Positions 32,253-44,400 of a stretch of DNA of 64,000 nucleotides are shown here, one piece after another. The position numbers were made by a program, and so were the translations under genes. This stretch comes from Anaspis maculata (Eukaryota; Arthropoda; Insecta; Coleoptera; Scraptiidae): positions 102,071,863-102,135,862 of the forward strand of contig OX421961.1 of the NCBI GenBank assembly GCA_949128115.1, written 5' to 3'. Position 1 is the first letter of the stretch. The number at the start of each line of letters is the position of its first letter. The notes beneath the pieces were generated by a model. That model had not been told where the DNA came from. It was given only the letters and a program-made list of their open reading frames with translations, and searched no databases.

Positions 32253-35200
32253 ATGGCGTCTGTGATTCAGTGGAATTGCAATGGTTTTTACACCAGAGTC
32301 ACTCATATCCAACGCCTGATCAGTGATCACAACCCCTCAGTACTATGTTTACAAGAAACAAACTTCAAAGGCAACCACAGCCCTTCATTAAAAGGGTACA
32401 ATACTCTCACAAAAAACCGAATCACTCAACAAATTGCCAGCGGTGGTGTCTCAATTTCAATCAAGAAAAATCTACATCATGAGGAAGTTGTTATCTCAAC
32501 TAATTTGGAGGCAATTGCTGCCTCGGTTTGGTGTCCCAGCAAAATCAACATTTGCAACATATACTTACCTCCAAATACAAATCTCGACTCCAATGAACTG
32601 GCCAACCTAATCACCCAAATCCCCCCTCCATTCATCATAGTCGGCGATTTTAATGCCCACAACATTATGTGGGGATCACACTCCAATAGTCTCAGAGGAA
32701 GAGAAATTGAAAACCTATATCTCAGAAATCCGTCCTTATTTTTGCTAAACAACGGCCAACCTACTCACTTCAATTCATCATCTGGCAGCTTCTCTAGCAT
32801 AGACCTTAGTTTCAGCGATCCACGCAGTGGCCCCGCCCTGTGCTGGACAGTTCTGCCAGAACTATATGACAGCGACCACTTTCCCATTGCAATTTCTTAT
32901 CGAAAAAACAACCTCAGTGACCCCAATAAACCTTTTGAAAAATGGAAAGATAAAGGAGTTGATTGGCTGGCTTATCAAAACATGGTTGACGAGAAATTGT
33001 CTACTTTCTCCCTCCAGGATGACATCAATGATAACGTTCAAAAATTCTCCAATATCATAACCGAAGCAGCCGAACAATGCATCGGAAAAAAAACTGTTAC
33101 CACAAACCACAACCCAGTGCCCTGGTGGAATCCTAAATGCAGTCTTGCCGTCAGGGAATCCAAAACTGCCTTTAACAGATTCAAAAAACACCCTGACGTC
33201 GAAAATCTGATCGCGTTCAAGAAACATAGAGCAAAAGCCAGGTTCGTACTGAAGGATGCCAAAAAGTCATCTTGGCAAAATTATGTCTCCACTCTCACTA
33301 GTTCCACTCCCCTGAGGGAAGCCTGGTCCAAAATTAACAGAATAAAGGGCCTCCATTGCAACCCCTCTTCCATAACAGCGCTAAAAGACGAAAGTAACAA
33401 CCTAATCACTTCTAACGACGATATTGTGAATCTACTAGCGAATCAATTCTACAAGCACTCCAGCGACAACTTCTACTCGAATGAATTCCTGAAAATAAAG
33501 TCAGAAAAAGAGAAGATCCCACTCAATATGAACAACTTCGAAAACCCCGAACTTAATGTTCCACTGCGGAGATCCGAATTGGATGAAGCCCTCAAAAACT
33601 GCAAAAATTCAGTCCCAGGCCCCGACTCCATCCCCTTCACTTTCTTAAAAAACCTATCTGACGCTGCAGTCCAAACTCTCCTAGACATCTTCAATTTTAT
33701 ATGGCAGCGACAATGTTTTCCTGACTGCTGGAGAGAATCCACTGTAATTCCCATTCTCAAACCCAATAAACCCAAAATCGAACCATCGAGTTACAGACCG
33801 ATATCTTTGACCTGCACTATGTGCAAATTACTCGAAAAAATTATCAACAACAGACTCAAATGGTTTCTTGAGGAAAACAATCTACTGTCCAACCGCCAGA
33901 GCGGTTTCAGAATAGGTCGATCAACCGTCGATAATATGGTCCTCCTGCAATCTGAAATCTCAGAAGCCTTTGCTACTAATAGGAATCTGGGAGCGGTGTT
34001 TTTTGACATTGAAAAAGCATATGACACAACATGGAGACACGGCATACTGTTGAAACTTTTGAAGTGGAAGATCAACGGAAACATGGTCGCTTTCATAAAA
34101 AACTTCCTCTCACACAGAACTTTCAGAGTGAAAAGAAATAATGTTCTATCTAAGCAATTCTTTCAGGAAAATGGCATCGCTCAGGGTTCAGTCGTCAGCG
34201 TCACTTTATTCCTTGTTGCTATAAATGAAGTCCTATCGAAAATCAAGCTGCCAGTTAGAGGTGCTCTGTACGCCGATGACCTCGTGATTTTTTGTAAAGG
34301 CACTAATGGACGAGAAATACAAACTCTGCTACAGGTAGCCATCAATGAGATCGAGGAGTGGGCTGTGCAGTCGGGTTTAAGATTTTCTCCTCTGAAATCT
34401 AAGGTGATGATCTTTTCCAGAAAGTACAAAATAAGCCCCCTACCTCCCATTAAAATATACAACACGGAGATTGAACAGGTTCAAGAACTGCGATTTCTTG
34501 GTCTCATCTGGGACACCAAACTAACCTGGAAACCCTATGTTGAACAACTAAAAGCCGAATGCGCCCAAAGGTTGAACCTGTTGAAGACTATTTCTCACCA
34601 TCACTGGGGTTCAGAGGAAGCTCTTCTTCTGACTGTTTACAGAGCCCTAATCAGGTCGAAACTTGATTATGGGTCGATTGTATACTCATCTGCGTCGAAA
34701 TCAACCTTGAGGAAATTAAACTGCATAGCTAACGCTGCGATCAGAATGGCTACCGGTGCCTTTAGGACCAGCCCGATAGAATGTTTGCTCCAGCTTGCAA
34801 ATGAACCCCCTCTTGATATCCGAAGAGAATCTCAAACGTTAACATACTCTGCCAGAGTAGCAGCCTCGAAAAATAATGCAGCGTACCACTCAGTCTTCTC
34901 CACAAAATACCACCACATTTTCCAGTCGAAACCAAGACTCACTCCCCCATGTCACTACAAGCTCAAATCCATTCTAAACTCTCTAAGTTTGATCCCAACA
35001 GAAGTTTGTTCACCACAATCAAATAAAGGTGCCCCATGGACCTTCTCTTCCCCAACTTACCACACCAGCCTATCCAGCTACCCCAAACATTCCACTGCCC
35101 CTGTCATCCTTCAGAACTTACACAAAGAAATCATAGCTTCGAATCAAGGTTCCTCAGTTCTATATACAGATGCATCTAAAGGCAACAACGGCGTCGGAGT

Positions 35201-35966
35201 TGCGATTGTGACCGCAGCCGACTCCTACAACTACCGTCTGCCCAAATCTACCAGTATTTTCTCAGCAGAACTGTACGGAATCCTTCGAGCTTCAAAAATA
35301 GTACATGCGAGCCCCCATTCCAAGTTTTTAATCTGCACCGACTCCTTAAGTTCAATCCAAAGCATGCAAATCATATACTCCACAAATCCATTAGTGCAAC
35401 AAATACAACATACTCTTTCATCGGCAATAAAGCAAAACAAAGAAGTAATTCTGAGCTGGTGTCCGTCACATGTCGGAATCCGGGGAAATGAAAAGGCTGA
35501 CCAAGCTGCCAGTGAGGCGGTAAATTTACCGGAGCACACTAATTTCAAAATCACTGAGTTTGACTTGAAGAATCATTACAAAACAGCCATTCGTGAAAAA
35601 TGTATCGGATCCATGTCCAGCTATAGACCACTCACAATCCAGATCAGTCCAGCCATCCTGAGGATCGTAACTAAAACCGTCTCAAACCGAAGGGAAGAAA
35701 CAACACTGAATCGTGTACTAATCGGACACACGCTCATGACACATTCCTTCATTTTGTCAAAAGAAGAGCCCCCAGGATGTCTATACTGCAATGAGGTTCG
35801 AGTCACTATTCCTCACCTTTTGTTTAACTGTCAGGGACTTTTGAGACAAAGACAACGGGCAGGGTTTTCAAATGAAGTTTCCCTTACTCGGATGGTTACT
35901 CAGAATGGCAATTTTGGTGTGCTGATGGATTTTCTGAAGGACTCTGGCATTTTTGACCTGATCTAA
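32253..35966 (+). CDS. LINE ORF2: endonuclease, reverse transcriptase, RNase H
   Basis: This 1237-residue polyprotein nicks the target DNA and copies the element RNA into the break. An AP-like endonuclease spans residues 1-216, with QWNCNG (6-11), QETNF (Glu35), GDFNAHN (131-137) and SDHFPI (207-212). The reverse transcriptase spans about 440-730, with YRPISL near 514, FFDIEKAYD (Asp near 585), QGSVVSVTLF and YADD (Asp near 675 and 676). RNase H has TDAS (Asp near 973), SAELYGI (Glu near 1006), TDSLSS (Asp near 1030), SHVGIRGNEKAD (Asp near 1083). All four acidic residues are present. A C-terminal CX2C...HX4C finger (CLYCNEVRVTIPHLLFNC) closes the protein. The ORF starts 31 bp after ORF1 in another frame, so reinitiation is likely. 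It looks intact and possibly active. Confidence 0.95.
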   Translation: MASVIQWNCNGFYTRVTHIQRLISDHNPSVLCLQETNFKGNHSPSLKGYNTLTKNRITQQIASGGVSISIKKNLHHEEVVISTNLEAIAASVWCPSKINICNIYLPPNTNLDSNELANLITQIPPPFIIVGDFNAHNIMWGSHSNSLRGREIENLYLRNPSLFLLNNGQPTHFNSSSGSFSSIDLSFSDPRSGPALCWTVLPELYDSDHFPIAISYRKNNLSDPNKPFEKWKDKGVDWLAYQNMVDEKLSTFSLQDDINDNVQKFSNIITEAAEQCIGKKTVTTNHNPVPWWNPKCSLAVRESKTAFNRFKKHPDVENLIAFKKHRAKARFVLKDAKKSSWQNYVSTLTSSTPLREAWSKINRIKGLHCNPSSITALKDESNNLITSNDDIVNLLANQFYKHSSDNFYSNEFLKIKSEKEKIPLNMNNFENPELNVPLRRSELDEALKNCKNSVPGPDSIPFTFLKNLSDAAVQTLLDIFNFIWQRQCFPDCWRESTVIPILKPNKPKIEPSSYRPISLTCTMCKLLEKIINNRLKWFLEENNLLSNRQSGFRIGRSTVDNMVLLQSEISEAFATNRNLGAVFFDIEKAYDTTWRHGILLKLLKWKINGNMVAFIKNFLSHRTFRVKRNNVLSKQFFQENGIAQGSVVSVTLFLVAINEVLSKIKLPVRGALYADDLVIFCKGTNGREIQTLLQVAINEIEEWAVQSGLRFSPLKSKVMIFSRKYKISPLPPIKIYNTEIEQVQELRFLGLIWDTKLTWKPYVEQLKAECAQRLNLLKTISHHHWGSEEALLLTVYRALIRSKLDYGSIVYSSASKSTLRKLNCIANAAIRMATGAFRTSPIECLLQLANEPPLDIRRESQTLTYSARVAASKNNAAYHSVFSTKYHHIFQSKPRLTPPCHYKLKSILNSLSLIPTEVCSPQSNKGAPWTFSSPTYHTSLSSYPKHSTAPVILQNLHKEIIASNQGSSVLYTDASKGNNGVGVAIVTAADSYNYRLPKSTSIFSAELYGILRASKIVHASPHSKFLICTDSLSSIQSMQIIYSTNPLVQQIQHTLSSAIKQNKEVILSWCPSHVGIRGNEKADQAASEAVNLPEHTNFKITEFDLKNHYKTAIREKCIGSMSSYRPLTIQISPAILRIVTKTVSNRREETTLNRVLIGHTLMTHSFILSKEEPPGCLYCNEVRVTIPHLLFNCQGLLRQRQRAGFSNEVSLTRMVTQNGNFGVLMDFLKDSGIFDLI

Positions 35967-36128
35967 AAACAAGACCATCCTCTAATACCAGTCTAATACT
36001 GCAGACTCCCCAAGCATCTTCAAGCCTCCCAACATTTCCACTTATACTTTTTTCTACCAAGTCTTAGCATTTTCTGGGAAATTAGAAATAATAGTCCAGG
36101 ACAACCGGAAAACATCTACCTACCGCCC

Positions 36129-36236
36129 AGTGTTGTTGGACGACTTTGGCGAATAGGCCGGTAAAACCCTGATCAGGGAAAAAGCGCAAACAGCTAGCGC
36201 TTAAACCAGTTTTGTGCCGGGCCGTCCGACAACACT
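36129..36236 (+). ncRNA. Cloverleaf-like RNA structure in the LINE 3' UTR
   Basis: AGTGTTGTTGGACG (36129-36142) pairs with CGTCCGACAACACT (36223-36236), a 14 bp stem with one wobble. Inside, CCGGTA-AA (36158-36166) can pair with 36212-36220. CCCTGATCAGGG (36167-36178) and AAGCGC/GCGCTT (36182-36202) form two further hairpins. The position suggests recognition by the element's own reverse transcriptase, as known for R2 3' UTR RNA; this role is inferred. Confidence 0.65.
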
Positions 36237-36302
36237 CCAAAGTTTCCAAACCTGAAAACCAGAAAATATCAACCAAAGACGCTGAAACTCAAACCCGACC
36301 GT

Positions 36303-36371
36303 GGGTGCTAATAACCATGCAGTTGATGCACCCTAACAAAATCCAAAAAAAAATAAAAAATAAAAAAAAAA
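36303..36371 (+). terminator. LINE 3' end: hairpin and A-rich tail
   Basis: GGGTGC (36303-36308) pairs with GCACCC (36328-36333). An A-rich tail with interspersed T (AAATAAAAAATAAAAAA type) then runs to the duplication at 36372. The tail contains AATAAA words. Confidence 0.75.
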
Positions 36372-36381
36372 AATAAATCAG
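36372..36381. repeat. Target-site duplication of the LINE, right copy
   Basis: AATAAATCAG, identical to 30479-30488, after which the foldback arm resumes with TTGTTTTTGAAGATATTGAG. Confidence 0.9.
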
Positions 36382-38041
36382 TTGTTTTTGAAGATATTGA
36401 GCTGCAACTTGATATTCCGGCAAACAAATATCTTCTTAATGAAACGCGATGTGGGGCTATCGAAAAAGCCTGCTAGATTCGGAACTAAGATCTTCAACTT
36501 TTTTTCCATCGTGAGCGCCATCTTCAAATTGCCTTTCGTTAAATTGTTGAAAAAACAACAGGTAACGACTTTATTGGACACACACGATGTTTTATCATGA
36601 AAAACCAAGTACTGAATTGTGGCAATGACCTCTTCGCCCAAGAAACGTTATCATGTTCGTTTTTCCTGTTTTTCCTCAACTTAGGTATGTGACAATCATG
36701 ACCAAATTAAACTTTGGATCAATTGAATGTTTGCAATGTTTCAATCAACATTGTTTTGCAACGTCAGTCACCAAATTTCATCATCATCAGTCAAGTGGTG
36801 TTCTTTTGGCAAACAGTTGAACAAAAAGTCGGCTTGAATATTTGTGAAAAGGGCAAAAAATGCAGGGTCACCTTCTGCCCTCAAACCCGATTAAAGAAAA
36901 TATGTTCCTACTCAAATGTGCTCCGTGGTTTGAAGCCAAGCTCAAACTGATTATTAGGTACATTTTAGTTAGCAGGACAGCGTTGCTACAGCTAGCTTAT
37001 ACTTGAAGCGTTTCTGGCAATATTCAACAAAAAAGTTTCAAATATTAAGCTGTAACAACACTTTCGATGTTCCTCCTGCAGAAGTAGGATGGAAAAATAC
37101 ATTTCGGTTCAACTTGAAACTACAGCAGACATTCCTCCGAACTCTTTCAGTATCAATTGGTAGCATTTTTGATAACAGATTTTCTTCAATCAGGTTTGAA
37201 GGGACGATGTGACCCTGCCGTTTTTGCTTTTTTCACAAAAAATCGAAGTAAATTTTTTGTTCAACTGTTTGCCAGAAGAATACCACTTGGCTGATGATGA
37301 TGAAATTCAGTGACTAAATAATGTGCATTATAATGTCGTCAACATCTAATCGATCCAAAGTTTCATTTGGTGATGGTTATCACCTAAGTTGAGGGAAATC
37401 AAGAAAAACTAACTTGATAACATTTCTTGGCCGAAGAGGTCATTGCTGCAATTCAGGACCTGGTTTTTCATAATAAAATAAACGCGTGTGTCCAATTAAG
37501 TCGTTACCTGTTGTTTTTTCAACAATTTCACAAAGGGTAATTTGAAGATGGCGCTCACGATGGAGAAAAAGTTGAAGATCTTAGTTTCTTATCTAGCAGG
37601 CTTTGTTGATGGCTCTACATCGCGTTTTAATTAAAACATATTTGTTTGTCGGAATATCAAGTTGCAGCTCAATATCTCTAAAAACAACTGATTTATCAAG
37701 AAAAGAAAAAAGTTGAAGAAATTTCACTTCTACCAACGTATTTCGGAAACGCCTCAAGATATTTCAAAACTGTTTGCAGCATCTTCATGGGCATGGAATC
37801 AGTCATCACTCATCAATATCCTGATTTACATACGTCCACCGGTTATGGTTCACGATTTACGATTTTTCAACAAATTTTTTCTGCTGAACCCTGTATAAAG
37901 TGTCTGCACGATTTCCGCAGATGGTGGCAACATTTCTAAAATCGAAGAGTAGGGTCTAGTGAACAAAGTGTGCCAAATTTCGTCGTTTGTCTCTAAAATG
38001 CAAGGTGGGTCCCATACATGTCGCTTAACGTCCGGACTAAT

Positions 38042-38421
38042 CGCCCATCCATATCTATGACTACCACAAACGCTTATTGGGTCATTTGGAAGATCCTAGG
38101 GTAAGATCATGGAGATCATACCCTCCATGGGTAAGATCACAGAATAGATAAAGATACATGGAAACGCACCTTTATGAATTTCACATTTAGCGCGCTAAAG
38201 GGAACGCGCCTATTGGTCGACTCACAGCGATTCCATTTTCCATTCATTTCTTTCGAATCCCACTTCGTATCGAATCTAGTCCAGCTCATGTTTACACCTT
38301 ACACCTTACTGTCATTTGATTTGTCGCATAACCTAGAAGCAGTCAGTTTTGAAAAACATAAAACGTGCCATTGCAACATTCTATGTATTCCTAGCTCAAG
38401 CTTCAAGCCAAAATTTCCAGA
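38042..38421 (+). promoter_or_regulatory. ATXN10 upstream region
   Basis: About 380 bp between the foldback element and the ATXN10 start codon must hold its 5' UTR and core promoter unless an upstream exon exists. No TATA box is obvious. The foldback and LINE therefore end very close to the gene. Confidence 0.4.
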
Positions 38422-41400
38422 ATGTTCAAACCTACAACTCTTGATCCAGACGTTGTCAATGATTTCCTGCAGAAAAATGATTACGCAGCCCTCACTGAAT
38501 ACCTCAAAGATAACTTTGTCATTCAAAAAGACCCCGAGGGAGCTCCGATTAAGTAAGCTGCATCATTTTGCGTCTGAACTCTTCATATAATCTTTTTTTT
38601 ACAGTTACGAATTCACCGAAGAAACTGTGCTAAGCTTGCATCAAGTATTGAATGCTACCACAGAGAAGTCCGTGAAAATTGAACTGTTTAGGGCTTTACG
38701 AAACTATGCTATCAACCCTGAAACGCGAGATTACATAATTAATCACAGCAGTTTTTTAAATGATATCAAACTGGGAAATGATGCGAATTTGCATAAAGTA
38801 ATCTTCCAATTTTTTATTAATCTTACTGTGAAAAGCAAAGATGCTTGTGTGAAGCTATTCGATTTGTTCTTAAATGACATTCTAAAAGCATTGCCTGACA
38901 CTGTGTATGAAGCGTCAGCTTTGCTATACAATATATCTTTGTATCAACCTTTAGATTGCTTAGGCCCCACATTGTATTTTAAAGTTTTGGAATTGATTGA
39001 ATTATATGCATTCGGTGACCTTGTTGACGTTAGTCTTACAGAATACCTTTACTTTTTAATTGAGAAGTTCTTGTGTTATTCAGACTTCTGGCCATATTAC
39101 CCTGAATTCAGTATAAATCAACGAATAGCTATTTTACAAACGATAAGAAAATTACAAGTAAATGGTGATAAATTGAACATGCCTGAAACAGGACTTGAAG
39201 TTTTAGCTGAACGTTTTGTTAAATCGAGTAATGTAATATTCCAAACGGTGTCCAGTTCAAGTGAAGACTTGACCACGTATGAACCAGCCATACTGTTGGA
39301 AATTTTGGTTTCCCTTTGCGGAGAGGAAGAGTATTTGAAAGTTTTACAAAACAACGCTAATCTTTTGATTCACACTGGAGTGATGCTGATCAATTTGCAT
39401 AAGCTGGGGCAGGATTCGGAAAACTGTTTTTCTAAGTTGGAGGAGCTCTCAGAGTTGTCGCACCCGAATGAAGAATTGGTGAAACATCCAGTTTTTGGAT
39501 TCAAAGCTGGACTGATAGCAATTATTGGAAATATGAGCTGGAAAAACAAGCGGAACCAGGATTTGGTAAGTCTCGCAGTCCCTCTGTCAGTGGGCCCCTC
39601 TCTCATTTGTATGATTGCCTCAGGTTGATTTTACTTCTTTCTGGTTAGCTCTTCTTCATGTTTGGGAATAGTGATGGATTTTTTAAAATAATAAAATCTA
39701 AATTGCTGACAGTACATACTTGAATTTAGTAGCCGATGCACCGACCTCCTGGGGCTCATTCAAATACGGCATTGCACGAGGTATTTCATTAATTATTGTG
39801 TTGCATGAGCTAGCAATTTTTAGCACAATAATGTACCTACTTACAGGTATAAAATAATACTACACCACAAATTGTAAGCTTATGTGTACAGGCCATGGAA
39901 AAGAGAAGCAAATGCAATGCCAATGCCCCATCCGAATGGACCTTCAGGGGTCAGCCCATGGCGCCTACCGGTGGTGCCTGGTGACAATATCAGATTATGA
40001 AAGAAAAAGTTCAATACAAATGTATAAAAACAAAGCTGCTTTTGCAGGGAAATAATTGACTTAGCTTTCCTTTTTGATTTGTTGCAGGTGAGAGAAGCTG
40101 AATTGATTCCAGTTATCATGGATTGCTCTAGTCTGGATGCCAGAAATCCATGTATCCTTTTCATATGATTTTTTTTCTACATTTTCGTTCTGTCCTTCGA
40201 TTTATACATAGAGTGTGCTCACTTTATGAAGAGCACATCAACAGAATTTTTCAGAAGGAGAAAATGAGTTTAGAGGAGCTATGTTTGAATTTCGGACAGG
40301 ACAGGAAGGTCTAAACTTAGACTGATGCTTAACATGCCCCCCATCTTCCCATTTCAGAGCGCAAATAATGAGACACTGACTAGTAAGCACATTACTGTCC
40401 GTATTGATTGACTCAATATGCTCTTCATAAAGTGGATACACTCTCTATAGGTATTATCAGGTATTATTCTACAGAGTAATTTATTTTCGACCTGCAACGC
40501 AATTCGAAGCAGAAGGTGATTTCTATATTTGAAAACTAAATGCCATCTATAATACTAATTATGATTATAATTATTGTGATTTTCCAAAACTTGGAAAAAA
40601 GAGATGTCCACTTCAAGGCCATGGACGCGATTGCGCTGTTCGAACTTTGAACTTGATCACATGGCCAAGTAGGTAGTTTGAAACGAACTGATAGGGGACA
40701 TTGAGGTGACTGTGAACACTGAATGTATCACAAGAAGTAATAAACGTGAAAACAAACATGATCATCATATGATATGTGGTCACAATTTTCAAAATGAATT
40801 TTTTAATGTTGGTGTTCTGCCGAAAGTTCGGTACTTTTTTATAAAACAATCCATATTTGATTGCGTTAGCTTAGATACTGTTCCCCTACATCAGTTGGAA
40901 GTATGTTTGGTTGTCTACATCTGAGTGTGGTTTCCAAACTTGTTTTGGAATTTACTAGAACATTCAATGCTAGAACGCAATAACGCATTTCATTTCTGTG
41001 ATTCTGTGTCTGCGGCATTTTCGTGTAGTCGCAGGTCGTAGTTCAGAGTTCAGCATTATTCTGTGGTTCAACTGTTGTCCTTACTCTAGAAAAGAGATGT
41101 CCGCCAAGATTCGCCTTGGAAAATGCGCAGTAGGTTCGGTCGGTCCTTTCTTTCTTTCGCATTGAGTACGATCATTTGTCTCACTCTTCAGCTCAGCGAA
41201 GGTTACTGTTGTATGCTGTGTTGCCTATTATTTATACTCCAAGCTTCATCCATCGAAATTCAAAAGTAAAATGAGTACCTACCTAGGTGCATCTCATTAG
41301 ATTACGTTGTTATCAAGTGTTAGAACACCATAATTGCAATAGTGACTTTGTGAATATCTGGAATAGCGTTTGACTGATCTAAATTGAAATTTTTGAAAAT

Positions 41401-44400
41401 ATTTCTGGAACATTTCAATTACTTATATTTTTTTTCTTTGAATCAGCCAGAGTGTGCCAAACAATTGAGGAATTTTATAGCATGTTTCATAGTGACCTCC
41501 GAATCTTATATCAGATTTTGGAAAGAAGAAATTTCAAGCTATAAAATGTTGATGATCTCAAAAATTGATTTCTTTTTCATTGTGTGTTCTACAATAACGG
41601 ATGAAAAAGTAATGTTGAGGAGAAATTATAATTCGAATAATTTCAAGGGTAGGTATTCAATCTTTGAGATCATTCATTTTCGAGATTATTCAGTTTTCGA
41701 GATTATTCAATTTTCGAGATTATTTAATCTTCAAGCTTATTCAATGTTCAGGACCACCTGACTTTTGGTTTAAGGCGCGCTTCAAGCGCGCCTTCATGAC
41801 CTAGTATGAAGAAAAATGCAGTGAAGAAATATGAGATTTGAATGTGAAATATTTTTTTATGCAAGTGTAGGTATTCTGATTTTTCGTTTTTTATTTTTAT
41901 TTGATATGAATAATGTCAGGTGATCATTTGAAATTTGGAAACGGGCGACCAATACTTGATAAATCAAAATAGATGTTCTGTTGTGAGGTACGTTCAACCA
42001 TAGTATGATTCTAGTTGGATGGGATTGGGATTCCCACCACGCGACGCCATTGGAAAGGAGAAATTCGGGAAATTATAGCTCACTGGACTAGAATCACGCT
42101 AGTATAAATGCTGTATCCCGTTTACTCTTAATTTTCAGTGGAATGACTTTTTGGAGCAAAAATAAAGTCACAAGCTGGAGCGCTGGGAGGATACGGCTGA
42201 TGGCCGCTGATAGTTTAGCTCCAAAACTCTGCAGGTGCCATCAGCCGTAGCCGTAGCCCCCCATCTTCTCACTTTATTTTTCCTCCCAAAAGTCATTCTG
42301 CTGAAAATAAAAAGTGAACGAGATATGGACCGTTTTAATAAGTCGAACAAAATGAGATGCATTCTGGGAATATTGGTGCAGTCAATAGGGTGATTGCATG
42401 AAATGCGTTCACCTGGTCACCGGCAGGCAGCGCAAGGATCGAGAGCTATGTTTTGACGTTTGTTAGCGAATTGCATTGGGGCACATAACAGGTGTAAGGC
42501 GTTATAATGATTAGAAATCACAATCTAATTCTCGTAAATGCCGAATAAACCAGTAAGTATGTGAACAAAACACGTAAAAATGATAGTATTTAGTGAGGTT
42601 ACCAGGTTAGTCCGGTTGACGTTGACTCCGACATTGATGAAACTTGACAGATGACAATGACACTATTGACATTTTGCCATAAACTCCCTCTACATGCAAT
42701 CACCCCACGTCAAGTTGACATCGACAGAAAATGATTGTACGATGGTCTGGGGCTCGCCTTTGGTCACATTGCTCGAGTTGCCACGTTCACGTGCTTTCTT
42801 TCCACGCTAGTCTGAGCTTTTTCGTTCCGCTTAGGTATGCCTGCTTATGGCACAATCATGTTCCCACAAGACCATAGATAGAGAGGTAGGTGAAAAACGA
42901 AGGCATGCAAGTTTCAAACAGGGTGACAAAGAAAGTGCCACCATCACAAGAATGACGCGCGCGTACGCATGAACGTTTCCCAATTATGATCTCGCAGATG
43001 TGTGCGGCTTGAAATGTTCAAATGTTCATGCCATTTCATAGAGATGTGAGACATTTTTCACAATTTTTGTCCAGCTGTGAAAACCCTGATTGCTTGATAC
43101 CAACATTTTTTCAACCAAACGTTCCGCCCCTCAGATACTACTCATGTATCAAGTTTAAGCAACATTATGTGGAAGTTTTTCCTAAATTCAAGATCGCAGC
43201 GCCATGGTGACCAATTACGAAACTATCATGACCAACTTTACAGATTTGACAGTTGAAATTTAAAATTCAAATGACTGTCATCTCGACTGTCACTTTCAAA
43301 TTTGAAACTCGCGCGTTCTTTCATCGTGATAAAATTCGGGCGTCCAACGTCGGTCGATCCGAAATTATGAATAGGTATTATGATGCTTGATTTATAGGGT
43401 GACAGAATGTTATGAATGCCGTCGAATTCACTTGAATGAGTTGTGCATACGCATTAAATTATCTTTAAACCAAATCCACTACTGGAGGTCACAAATCTGC
43501 TGACGGCGCGGATACCATCAAATGCCCGTTGCGACAACTTTAGTAATGGAAACCTGGATGGAAACAGTCTCACTCCTACTTGGTCTGAAACAACACTATG
43601 ATGAGCATAAAAGCCTGTGTGGGACCACCAACAACTGCTACAACTAGAGGGCACCAATATATCTTTGTGTTTTCAATTGTGAAGTCTTCCAGTTTTGTAT
43701 TGTTTCATTGCGTTATACATAATATGTTGTTCACTATTTTTTGTTTATCATCTTGTAAATAGGATATTTCCTGGAGATGATTCAATAAATTATTATTATT
43801 ATTATTATTATCAATACATAATACATTCGAACTAATAATGTTGAATTGAAACAAATCAAAGTCGGTAAAAAAATAATATCGCATTTATCATCGCGATTTT
43901 ACATGAAATATCAAAATTTTCTTCAATGCCGTTTGCAGGGAGGATGCTATGATGGAGGTCCCGCGACAGACATGATGACGATTTTTATATTGTTCATCAT
44001 ACTTAGAATTTTTTTGGGTGAAAAGTGGTTGTTGTAGATAAGAGTTCGCATTTTTCTTTTGTAAGGAAATGAAAGCTAATTTTATTATTATACAGTTGAG
44101 GAATATCGCATTCAGCGAATTTTAAGAGGTTTGGGAGGTGGTTGAGCATTTGTATAATGTTTTTACAATAAGAATTTTATCTGTAAAATTCGATGCATGA
44201 CACTCATGACAGTATCACAAAGTAGGAGTCATTTGAAATTTTGAAGTAAGAATGGGGGTGGGCGTTCATAAAGATGAAAATTTGCCAGTAGGTAGTACAT
44301 GATTCAGATGCCCCCCTTCCTCGATATCTTAATTTTAATAGATCCGTTTTTGCTAGGAGAATTCAGATACCTACTTGGAATCGGGAGCTGTTGGGAGGGG

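Larger units (their letters stand above)
30489..36371 (+). mobile_element. Full-length non-LTR retrotransposon (LINE with RNase H), 5883 bp
   Basis: The element has a 479 bp 5' UTR, ORF1 (30968-32221), a 31 bp gap, ORF2 (32253-35966), a 3' UTR and an A-rich tail at about 36344-36371. It is flanked by the exact 10 bp duplication AATAAATCAG. Endonuclease, reverse transcriptase and RNase H in one ORF2 place it in the I/Jockey group of LINEs that carry RNase H; the clade needs a tree. Both ORFs are uninterrupted. It sits inside the left arm of a foldback element and on the same strand as ATXN10, about 2 kb upstream of that gene. Confidence 0.93.
30150..38041. mobile_element. Foldback element, about 2.0 kb, split by a LINE insertion
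   Basis: ATTAGTCCGG at 30150 is mirrored by CCGGACTAAT at 38032-38041. The left arm runs 30150-30488 and resumes at 36382, after the inserted LINE, to about 36915. The right arm is about 37155-38041. Paired words include TTGCATTTTAGAGA/TCTCTAAAATGCAA, ATGCCCATGAAGATGCTGCA and its complement at 37770-37800, and GATATTGAGCTGCAACTTGA. About 240 bp at the centre is unpaired. Removing the LINE and one duplication copy leaves about 2.0 kb with arms of about 870 bp. No transposase is visible, and the exact boundary and target duplication are unclear. Confidence 0.8.

Noticed and set aside
38174..38590. 138-codon ORF at the start of ATXN10
   Set aside because: It is in a different frame from the conserved exon 1 (38422-38552) and runs into intron 1.
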